Assembly: GCA_937902315.1 (NCBI GenBank)
Contig: CALGUG010000010.1
Coordinates: 1 to 64,000 of the forward strand
DNA length: 64,000 nt
Source of the DNA: an uncultured Chloroflexales bacterium
GTDB lineage: Bacteria > Chloroflexota > Chloroflexia > Chloroflexales > Chloroflexaceae
Reading direction: 5' to 3'
How positions within the stretch are numbered: position 1 is the first letter of the stretch; every line of letters begins with the position of its first letter. Position numbers and translations under genes: made by a program. Below, piece by piece: positions 35,805 through 42,353 of the stretch. A model generated the notes under the pieces. That model was given only the letters and a program-made list of their open reading frames with translations. It was not told the origin of the DNA and made no database searches.

Positions 35805-37130
35805 CTAGCTGTCTCCAGCTTCCTGATTTGACCTATTTCTTTCTATTGGATTTGGGATAGGAACCGACGGTAGGCTTGCATCTCCGTCTGTTGGAAGCTC
35901 TGAAGGCTCTGGAGCGATTGCGGTCGCATCTGTTGGAACGCTGCTAGGCGCTGTTGCTGGAGCCGTCGGAATAGCTGCCTCTGTAGGGCTAGGTGTTGGG
36001 CTTGCTGCCTCTGTAGGGCTAGGTGTTGGGCTCGCTGTCTCGGTGGGCGCAGGGCTTGCTGTGGCTGTAGCGGTGGCAGCGAAGGAACCTAAACCGCCGA
36101 AAATGCTGCGCGCTTGCTCGGGCGCGATCAGAAGGTAGCCGACGGCCACCAAAATCAGCAAGACCAATCCAGCCAAGAGCAGCCCTAAACGGCTGCCGGG
36201 GCGCTCGCCCTCTAGCACAGCGCGGTTGGAAGGAGCCTTGGCGGTGGGGACACTGCTTTGCAGATGGGCGGGCGGCTCGCTCGGACTGGGGTCGGCCGGG
36301 TTGACCGTCTCGATCGCAGGACCTGCAAGATGAGCGCTTAGGTCTGGCTCGGTATCGACCTCTTCTTCGTTAATCGGTTCCAAGCGGCGAGTCGTGAAGT
36401 CGGGGTCAAGCTCGAGCACTTGGGCCAGCGTGACCGTGATGTTATCGACTCCGCCCCGTTCGTTAGAAAGATCGATCAGGCGTTGGGCCGCTTCATCCAA
36501 AGGCAGCTCGTTGATGATCTGCGCGATCTCGTCATCTTCGATCGCGCCGTGCATGCCGTCGGAAGAGAGCAGAATAATATCATCGACATTCAGCGGCACC
36601 TTGAAGAGATCGACGCGCACATCTTCTTGGTAGCCCAAGGCGCGCGTGATAATGTTGCGCACCATCGAGTTGCGGGCCTGTTCGGGGGTGAGCAAACCCG
36701 CCGCGACCTGTTCAGATACATAGGAGTGGTCGCGTGAGATCTGGTGAATACGGCCTTTATGAATAATGTACGCCCGGCTATCACCAACGTTGGCGATATA
36801 GGCATGGTTTTGAAAGAAGAGTGCTGCTACACCTGTGGTGCCCATGGTGCCACGACCGTGGGCGAAAATGCGTTGATTTGCTGTGGTAAATGCGCTACGT
36901 AAGGCTTCGGGCCTGTCGTCTCTCGGGTCTTCGTAATAACAGGAGAGGATGTTTTCGACCGCCATGCTGCTAGCCACCTCGCCCGAGGCGTGGCCGCCCA
37001 TGCCGTCGCACATCACCATGACATAACCCAACTCTGTTGCCTGACCCTCTAAGCTTTCGGGGCCATAGCTATCTTCGTTAATTTCTCGCTTTTTGCCAAC
37101 GTCTGTGCGCGCACTATAGCGCAACTTCAT
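35805..37130 (-). CDS. PP2C-type Ser/Thr phosphatase with C-terminal membrane anchor
   Basis: 441 residues. The PPM/PP2C catalytic domain (~1-245) has metal-binding motifs RxxNED (KKREINEDSYG), MCDGMGGHASGE, GDSRAYI and GGVDNITV. A linker, a membrane helix near 315-335 (LGLLLAGLVLLILVAVGYLL) and an extracytoplasmic Pro/Ser/Thr tail with PTPSPTEAA repeats follow. Stp1-type phosphatases reverse PknB-family kinases; such a kinase is at 45003. It is divergent from the Fe-S carrier gene. Confidence 0.94.
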   Translation of the reverse strand: MKLRYSARTDVGKKREINEDSYGPESLEGQATELGYVMVMCDGMGGHASGEVASSMAVENILSCYYEDPRDDRPEALRSAFTTANQRIFAHGRGTMGTTGVAALFFQNHAYIANVGDSRAYIIHKGRIHQISRDHSYVSEQVAAGLLTPEQARNSMVRNIITRALGYQEDVRVDLFKVPLNVDDIILLSSDGMHGAIEDDEIAQIINELPLDEAAQRLIDLSNERGGVDNITVTLAQVLELDPDFTTRRLEPINEEEVDTEPDLSAHLAGPAIETVNPADPSPSEPPAHLQSSVPTAKAPSNRAVLEGERPGSRLGLLLAGLVLLILVAVGYLLIAPEQARSIFGGLGSFAATATATASPAPTETASPTPSPTEAASPTPSPTEAAIPTAPATAPSSVPTDATAIAPEPSELPTDGDASLPSVPIPNPIERNRSNQEAGDS

Positions 37131-37248
37131 TGCTTATTTCCTTACAGGCTGCTGTATTTGAAGAACGAGTATAACATGTTGAAGTATTAGGCGCAAGAAT
37201 GTATAGAAAACTTCTATCATTTGTATAGTAGCATTTATACATCACATC

Positions 37249-37257
37249 TGGTATACT
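37249..37257 (+). promoter_or_regulatory. Extended -10 promoter of the A-type carrier gene
   Basis: TGGTATACT in an AT-rich divergent spacer, 70 bp before the start codon; no good -35 is visible. A TACTATACAAAT on the minus strand at 37222-37230 may serve the divergent phosphatase gene. Confidence 0.5.
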
Positions 37258-37327
37258 ATCAACTATATTCTCGTGATTAACACGTGATACCCTTATTCAA
37301 ATCTCAGTTGTCCCAAGGAGTTTAATA

Positions 37328-37768
37328 ATGGCAACTATTGAGCGGGAACTCAAGACGATTTCGTTTGTGCCGCAGCCATTAGTCAATGTACACGAGAGCG
37401 CAGCTCAGCGCTTGAGTGCCATGATGCAAGAAAAGCAGCTTGAGAACTATGCACTGCGTGTGTTCGTATCCGGTGGTGGTTGCTCGGGCCTTCAATATGG
37501 CATGACCTTTGATAACGAAGTTCGCGAAGATGATGCCGACTACGTTGTCAACGGCCTGCGCGTGCTGGTCGATCCGGTGAGCGCTCGCTATCTGCGCGGT
37601 GCTTCGATCGAATACAGCGAAGAGCTGCTGGGCGGCGGCTTCAAGATCGATAACCCCAACGCCATTTCGGCTTGTGGTTGTGGTCACTCCTTCCGCGCTC
37701 GCGAAGACGGCGACGAAGGCGACGAAGAGAGCTACGGCGGCGCTTGTGGCTCCTGCGGCTGTCACTAA
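37328..37768 (+). CDS. A-type iron-sulfur carrier (IscA/ErpA/HesB family) with Cys-rich tail
   Basis: 146 residues. The canonical three cluster-binding cysteines are present: C52 (GGGCSG) and C116/C118 (ACGCGHSF). An acidic linker then leads to an extra tail with C140, C143 and C145 (ACGSCGCH), which ordinary ErpA/IscA proteins of ~110 residues lack. The protein delivers Fe-S clusters to apo-proteins in the cytoplasm. A rhodanese gene follows after a weak terminator, consistent with sulfur handling. Confidence 0.92.
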   Translation: MATIERELKTISFVPQPLVNVHESAAQRLSAMMQEKQLENYALRVFVSGGGCSGLQYGMTFDNEVREDDADYVVNGLRVLVDPVSARYLRGASIEYSEELLGGGFKIDNPNAISACGCGHSFRAREDGDEGDEESYGGACGSCGCH

Positions 37769-37778
37769 GCCAAAAACT

Positions 37779-37787
37779 TGCTACAAT
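37779..37787 (+). promoter_or_regulatory. Candidate extended -10 promoter of the rhodanese gene
   Basis: TGCTACAAT directly upstream of the terminator hairpin. A transcript starting near 37794 would begin inside the stem and so would not form the full hairpin. Confidence 0.4.
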
Positions 37788-37789
37788 AG

Positions 37790-37821
37790 AGCGGTCATCC
37801 AGTCTCTGGGTGGCCGCTTTT
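37790..37821 (+). terminator. Terminator between the Fe-S carrier and rhodanese genes
   Basis: 13-bp stem AGCGGTCATCCAG/CTGGGTGGCCGCT with two G-T wobbles and a 3-nt loop, then TTTTAT. Confidence 0.75.
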
Positions 37822-37839
37822 ATTATGAAAGGCTGAGCT

Positions 37840-38163
37840 ATGTTTGAACAAGTGAGCCCTGAAGAGGTCAAGCGACGCCTCGATGCAGGCGAAGACTTCT
37901 TGCTGATCGATGTGCGCGAGGAATCCGAGTACGAGATCGCCCATATCGAGGGCAGCGAACTCAAACCCATGAGCCAGATCCAGCAGTGGGCCTATGACTT
38001 GCCGCGCGATAAGCCGATCGTGATCTTCTGCCACCATGGCGGGCGCAGCGCTCAGGTCACGATGGCCTTGAGCCAGCAGCTCAACTATACCAATGTGGCC
38101 GATATGCCGGGCGGTATCGACGCTTGGTCGCAGCGCATCGATCCGAATGTGCCGCGTTACTAG
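37840..38163 (+). CDS. Single-domain rhodanese-like sulfurtransferase
   Basis: 107 residues. LLIDVREESEYEIAHIEGS and the active-site loop FCHHGGRSA (catalytic Cys) mark a GlpE/ThiI-type rhodanese. It transfers sulfane sulfur to thiol acceptors in the cytoplasm. Its position just after an A-type Fe-S carrier suggests sulfur trafficking. Confidence 0.93.
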   Translation: MFEQVSPEEVKRRLDAGEDFLLIDVREESEYEIAHIEGSELKPMSQIQQWAYDLPRDKPIVIFCHHGGRSAQVTMALSQQLNYTNVADMPGGIDAWSQRIDPNVPRY

Positions 38164-38184
38164 CTACGTGCAGGGAGATGGGGC

Positions 38185-38556
38185 GTGCCAGAGCAGAGCC
38201 GATCGGGCCAGCCCGATTTAGATGTTGAAGCTGCCTATCGCGAAGGGGTGCGCCTGTTCAATGCGGGCCACTACTGGCATGCTCACGAACAGTGGGAGCT
38301 CTGTTGGCGTCAAAGCGCTCAAACAGATGCGGAGTTTTATAAAGGTCTGATTCAAGCGGCCGCCGCTCTGGTTCACTGGCAGCGCGGCAATCCGCGCGGC
38401 CTACACCTCAACTGGGCTAAAGCACGGCCACGCATCGTGGTTTGCGGCCGATCGTATCGCGGGCTGAAACTCGCCGAGTTTCTCGAAGTGATGGATGCGT
38501 TTGTGCTGGCAGATGGTTCCTCGTCTGTGCCCTGCCTTATGTGGGACAAGCTCTGA
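38185..38556 (+). CDS. DUF309 domain protein
   Basis: 123 residues from a GTG start with GGGAG upstream, 21 bp after the rhodanese gene and probably co-transcribed. The DUF309 helical core is recognisable: GVRLFNAGHYWHAHEQWELCW...EFYKGLIQAAAALVHW. The biochemical role of the family is not established. Confidence 0.88.
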   Translation: MPEQSRSGQPDLDVEAAYREGVRLFNAGHYWHAHEQWELCWRQSAQTDAEFYKGLIQAAAALVHWQRGNPRGLHLNWAKARPRIVVCGRSYRGLKLAEFLEVMDAFVLADGSSSVPCLMWDKL

Positions 38557-38620
38557 GGGCCACTGCCAGCTCTCCCCCTGAAACTGCGAACCTATTCCCG
38601 ACCTGACTCTGGGCTTCAAG

Positions 38621-39394
38621 CTATTCATTCCAGAGTTGGCTCAGCGTGGTATTGCGCCCCAAGCGGTTTAGAATGTTGCGCTTGATGTTATAGATCTCGG
38701 TCACGCTGCTGAATAGGTGGCTGTATTGGGCTGCGATCGCGCGCGGGGCCATACCCAAGACGAACGAGGCATAGACCAAGGTGCGCTCGCACTCGTCGTT
38801 AAGCAATTCGTTAATGATCCTCCAGAACTCCTCGCTAGACACATGCTGTAAAGCTTCCTCATCGGGCGATGTATGCGGAATACGCTCTCCCACGGCTGCC
38901 TCCTCTGGTAACATCTCACTCCACGAATGGGCGCGAACGCTATCGATCACAACGCTGCTGGTGCAGAGTTGCAGGTATTGCAGCAGACTTGCAAGGGTAG
39001 GGAAGGTCTCGAAGCGCTCGGGCGTTACGGCGCGCCAGAACTTCATAAAGGCTCCCGATACAAAGAATTCGCTGCTCTCGCCGCTGCTGGCGAAGGCGCT
39101 GCTGCGCCGAACCCAGCTTTCGACGAGCGGGCTGTAGTGCATGTAGAGCAGCTCCCAAGCTTGTTCGTTGCGCTCGACCAAGGCGCGGCGGAAGAGCTCG
39201 TAGCTATAACGGGTGTCGTGTGACTTACCTTTGTAGAAACGATCGCTCTCGGTCGCACAACGATTCATCAGGGTAACGATGTCGAGAGCCTCGACGCGAA
39301 CCTCGCGTTCGCTGTGGCCGCTCTGGTGTGTATGGGCACTGCTGCTGGGCAGATGAGATACGACGGTGGCACTAGTCATTGCTTGCAAAATCAT
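38621..39394 (-). CDS. Sigma-70-like (ECF-type) RNA polymerase sigma factor
   Basis: 257 residues, ATG with AGGAGG 6-7 nt upstream. The region-2-like segment is ERNEQAWELLYMHYSPLVESWVRR...EFFVSGAFMKFWRAV. The region-4-like segment is ECERTLVYASFVLGMAPRAIAAQYSHLFSSVTEIYNIKRNILNRLG, with a helix-turn-helix layout. An ~50-residue Ser/His-rich N-terminal extension precedes region 2. No anti-sigma gene is adjacent. The upstream spacer carries a phased CCGCA box array that overlaps the predicted promoter, so its own transcription is probably activator-controlled. Confidence 0.75.
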   Translation of the reverse strand: MILQAMTSATVVSHLPSSSAHTHQSGHSEREVRVEALDIVTLMNRCATESDRFYKGKSHDTRYSYELFRRALVERNEQAWELLYMHYSPLVESWVRRSSAFASSGESSEFFVSGAFMKFWRAVTPERFETFPTLASLLQYLQLCTSSVVIDSVRAHSWSEMLPEEAAVGERIPHTSPDEEALQHVSSEEFWRIINELLNDECERTLVYASFVLGMAPRAIAAQYSHLFSSVTEIYNIKRNILNRLGRNTTLSQLWNE

Positions 39395-39462
39395 ACGAGC
39401 CTCCTCGTTTATCTGAGTGCCCCATACGATCGGAGCACTTGGTTAGCCTCGAACTTGTGAAC

Positions 39463-39573
39463 AGACTATCATGCCGACACTGCGGCAGTGGTGCGGAGCA
39501 ACTGCGGTAAAACTGCGGTAAGCGAATATGCCTTCCTGATACGGAATGTCTTCTGACTGCGGAGCTTCTGCGG
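39463..39573 (-). promoter_or_regulatory. Phased CCGCA operator array and promoter of the sigma-factor gene
   Basis: On the + strand TGCGG (CCGCA on the coding strand) occurs at 39481, 39492, 39503 and 39514, exactly 11 bp apart. Two more copies, at 39558 and 39569, are 44 bp (four times 11) further and again 11 bp apart. A minus-strand extended -10 (TGA-TAGTCT, 39463-39471) sits so that the nearest box falls near -27 and the array continues to about -117. This is the layout of tandem operators bound by OmpR/PhoB-type activators (inference). Confidence 0.6.
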
Positions 39574-39761
39574 GGCGCGGGATGGCCGTTTTTTCCTCTC
39601 TAAGGGCTGCTTAGAGGGGGCTTTTGCATGCCCGAATCGGCCCGATTTTTGGCCGTTTTTCTCACTCCTAGCCAATCTGCCCGATCCTTCTAACGACAAA
39701 ACTGCGTCTTGTTTTGTCTTCCTTTGACGGAGCGCTCTTTAGCTCTCATTCCTTCCTTGGC

Positions 39762-39779
39762 GCGTCCGCCTACGGCTAC
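39762..39779 (+). repeat. REP-like element copy 10
   Basis: CATTCCTTCCTTGGC plus the exact core, followed by CAGCATCT and, after 10 bp, MITE C. Confidence 0.9.
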
Positions 39780-39799
39780 CAGCATCTCTCCCCGCCATG

Positions 39800-39979
39800 C
39801 TGTACATTAGCCACAAATCAACATACGGTCAGCGTTATCTGCCCTCACCCCCCGGCCCCCTCTCCCGCACTGCGGGCGAGGGGGTGAATGCACCCCGTTC
39901 TGTGCTCTCAAGGATACTCCCGCGATGCTATGCGAACGATCGCCTGTTGCTGCCGACACGACTTTTGGCTAATGCATAG
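39800..39979 (+). mobile_element. MITE-like element C (180 bp, short form)
   Basis: Complete element with ends CTGTACATTAGCCAC and (reverse complement) CTATGCATTAGCCAA. It is flanked on both sides by CCCCGCCATG (39790-39799 and 39980-39989), a 10-bp target duplication. It lacks the 51-bp palindromic module of copies A and B. The insertion splits a hairpin (CCCGCC..GGGCGG) linked to REP copy 10. Confidence 0.87.
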
Positions 39980-40141
39980 CCCCGCCATGTGGGCGGCTCG
40001 CCTGCGGCAGCGCCCAGCTCGGTCGCTCCTCGCTGTTCATCGGCCTGCATTGTGTTCGATGCTGTTCGCTGCCCGCGCTTGGCAGCTCGCTGTATGCGCA
40101 GCGATATATTCGATAGCACGGATGGGAGGGCAGGAGCTTGA

Positions 40142-40159
40142 GTAGCCGGAGGCGGACGC
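40142..40159 (-). repeat. REP-like element copy 11
   Basis: GTAGCCGGAGGCGGACGC followed by CCGAATGGAAGG, 80 bp before the SDR promoter. Confidence 0.88.
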
Positions 40160-40241
40160 GCTTGAGCCCGAATGGAAGGAGAGGGACTTCGTCGCCATAG
40201 TAAGAAAGCGATCGAGTGGATTTAGCCGAGTGCTGTGGATG

Positions 40242-40269
40242 TTGGCAGATGCGCCAGCTTTGTTATAAT
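40242..40269 (+). promoter_or_regulatory. Promoter of the SDR gene
   Basis: TTGGCA, 16 bp, TATAAT, with TGT directly before the -10; 39 bp before the ATG. Among the closest matches to consensus in the window. Confidence 0.75.
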
Positions 40270-40308
40270 CGCACGACAGCAAGATCTCTTCGAAGATAAG
40301 GAGCAACG

Positions 40309-41037
40309 ATGCAACTTTCAGGACGAGTCGCACTTATTACGGGCGGAGGCACGGGTATCGGCGCGGGGATCGCTCGGGCCTTTGCTGAGGCGGGCGCGCA
40401 GGTGATTATCGTTGGGCGCCGTTTGGAGCCGTTGCAAGAGACGGTCGCTCAGATCGGCAGCGAGCGGGTGCGCCCCTTGGCGCTCGATGTGTCGGATCGG
40501 GCGGCGGTGCAGCAGCATATTGCAGCCCTGCTGCAAGAGTACGGCAAGATCGATATCGTGGTGAACAATGCGGGTATCAATATTCCCAAGCGCCGTATGG
40601 CCGAGCTTGATGCCGAGGATTGGGATGCGGTGCTCGAGGTGAACGCCACCGGACCGTTCAACGTTATTCACGCGGTGCTGCCCTCGATGCGCGAGCGACG
40701 CGACGGCTTGTTTATCACGATCTCGTCGATCGCTGGCTATCGTCCCAGTGTGTTGGGCGGCGCGGCCTATAGTGCCTCGAAGTCGGCGGTGATGGCACTG
40801 ACACAGGTCTTGGCTCTAGAAGAGGCCGAAAATGGCATTCGTGCCACCAACATCTATCCGGGCGAAGTGGCGACCCCGCTGCTCGATAAGCGTGCGGTGC
40901 CGGTGACCCCTGAGCAGCGCGCCAAGATGCTGCAGCCCGAGGATGTGGCGGCGGCGGCTCTGTTTGTGGCTTGTCTGCCTCCTCGCGCGGCGGTGCCCGA
41001 GTTGATGATCACACCTTCGATCAAGCCCACCGCCTAG
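40309..41037 (+). CDS. Short-chain dehydrogenase/reductase
   Basis: 242 residues, AAGGAGC before the ATG. Classical SDR motifs: TGGGTGIGAGIA (NAD(P) loop; Arg at GRR suggests NADPH), NNAGIN, catalytic Ser in ISSIAGY, and YSASK. The substrate cannot be predicted. Its own promoter is clear, and the following aldo/keto reductase has a separate promoter. Confidence 0.94.
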   Translation: MQLSGRVALITGGGTGIGAGIARAFAEAGAQVIIVGRRLEPLQETVAQIGSERVRPLALDVSDRAAVQQHIAALLQEYGKIDIVVNNAGINIPKRRMAELDAEDWDAVLEVNATGPFNVIHAVLPSMRERRDGLFITISSIAGYRPSVLGGAAYSASKSAVMALTQVLALEEAENGIRATNIYPGEVATPLLDKRAVPVTPEQRAKMLQPEDVAAAALFVACLPPRAAVPELMITPSIKPTA

Positions 41038-41103
41038 CCTTTGGCTTAGGCTATCCTGTGGAGATTAGTTTGGGCGAACTCCCTCCGAGCTGAAAAATGG
41101 ATA

Positions 41104-41126
41104 AGTTCTACTCTACGAAGGCTAAA
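41104..41126 (+). repeat. Short interspersed motif, copy 2 of 3
   Basis: AGTTCTACTCTACGAAGGCT-type variant of the motif at 13354, in the SDR-AKR spacer. Confidence 0.5.
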
Positions 41127-41185
41127 TAGAACGTCATCGAGCGGAATTTGCTAGCGGCTTCGCCCAGCTTGGAACGGCACTTTTT

Positions 41186-41214
41186 TTGAATAAAACCCCG
41201 TTTCTGCGTACAAT
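41186..41214 (+). promoter_or_regulatory. Promoter of the aldo/keto reductase gene
   Basis: TTGAAT (41186-41191), 17 bp, TACAAT (41209-41214), 38 bp before the TTG start. Confidence 0.7.
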
Positions 41215-41251
41215 AGCAGTACGGACGATTTGCAGAATTAAGGAGACGACA

Positions 41252-42187
41252 TTGGAGTATCGACAGCTTGGCAGCGCCGGTGTGCGCGTTTCTGTGATCG
41301 GTTTGGGCACCAATCAGTTCGGCGGCAAGGTTGATCAGGCCGGTGTCAACAATATCATCGATGCTGCGATTGACTTGGGCATCAATTTGATCGATACCGC
41401 CGATGTCTATACTGGTGGTAATTCTGAAACGACTTTGGGCGTGGCGCTGAAGGGCCGCTGGGATAAGGTTGTGCTGGCGACCAAGGTCTTTAACCCGATG
41501 GGCAGCGGCCCCAACGATAAGGGCTCGTCGCGCTACCACATTATGAATGGGGTTGAGGCCAGCCTGCGCCGCTTGCAGAGCGATCATATCGACCTGTACC
41601 AGTTGCACCGCTGGGACGAAACGACGCCGATCGAGGAGTCCTTGCGGGCTTTGGACGATCTGGTGCGCAGCGGTAAGGTGCGCTATATCGGCGCTTCGAA
41701 CTTCGCCGCTTGGCAGTTGGCGCGCGCCAACCTGCTGGCCGAGGTGCGGGGCTGGAGCTCGTTTGTGACCATTCAGAACCACTACCATATGTTTGAGCGC
41801 GGCATCGAGCAGGAAGTGCTGCCTTATGCCACGCAGTACAAGGTCGGCGTGCTGCCCTACTTCCCCTTGGCTGGCGGCTTCTTGACCGGTAAGTACGAAG
41901 AGGGCAAACCTGCTCCGGCTGGTTCGCGCGGCGAGAATAACGCTTATGTTCAGCGCTATATGACGCCCGAGAATTATGCCAAGGTGCGCCAAATGACGGC
42001 TTGGGCTGAAGAGCGCGGCCACAGCATGGCTGAACTAGCTCACGCATGGTTGCTGGCGCATCCGGCCGTTTGTTCGGTGATTTCGGGCGCTACCAAAGTG
42101 GAGCAGATTCAGGCCAACGCGAAATCGGCTGAATGGGCCCTTTCTGAAGCCGAATTGACCGAAATTAACCAAATATTGGATGCATAA
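41252..42187 (+). CDS. Aldo/keto reductase
   Basis: 311 residues from a TTG start at 41252, chosen because AAGGAG lies 6 nt upstream and the protein then begins EYRQLGSAGVRVSVIGLG as usual. The upstream ATG at 41186 overlaps the promoter. The catalytic tetrad is in place: Asp/Tyr in DTADVYTGGNSE, Lys in VVLATK, His in QLHRWD. RYIGASN and the C-terminal NADPH-binding VISGATKVEQIQAN are present. Closest to the AKR11/12 (YajO/aryl-alcohol dehydrogenase-like) group. A strong terminator follows. Confidence 0.94.
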   Translation: MEYRQLGSAGVRVSVIGLGTNQFGGKVDQAGVNNIIDAAIDLGINLIDTADVYTGGNSETTLGVALKGRWDKVVLATKVFNPMGSGPNDKGSSRYHIMNGVEASLRRLQSDHIDLYQLHRWDETTPIEESLRALDDLVRSGKVRYIGASNFAAWQLARANLLAEVRGWSSFVTIQNHYHMFERGIEQEVLPYATQYKVGVLPYFPLAGGFLTGKYEEGKPAPAGSRGENNAYVQRYMTPENYAKVRQMTAWAEERGHSMAELAHAWLLAHPAVCSVISGATKVEQIQANAKSAEWALSEAELTEINQILDA

Positions 42188-42211
42188 CATTTAAACCATT
42201 TAAAAACCAAT

Positions 42212-42257
42212 AAAAACAGCGGAATGGAATCACTTTGGACTCCATTCCGCTGTTTTT
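42212..42257 (+). terminator. Terminator of the aldo/keto reductase gene
   Basis: 17-bp stem AAAAACAGCGGAATGGA/TCCATTCCGCTGTTTTT with a T6 run, 24 bp after the stop. Confidence 0.93.
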
Positions 42258-42309
42258 TGATTATTTTTATACATATCAGCAAATCATAATTATTGTTTAA
42301 GGTGCTGTG

Positions 42310-42318
42310 TGATATACT
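42310..42318 (+). promoter_or_regulatory. Extended -10 promoter of the 881-residue protein gene
   Basis: TGATATACT, 35-45 bp before the start codons. A TTGTTT at 42293 is only 14 bp away and probably not a true -35. Confidence 0.5.
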
Positions 42319-42353
42319 ATCGCATATCGTAAAAATCAGATACCTCACCAGAA

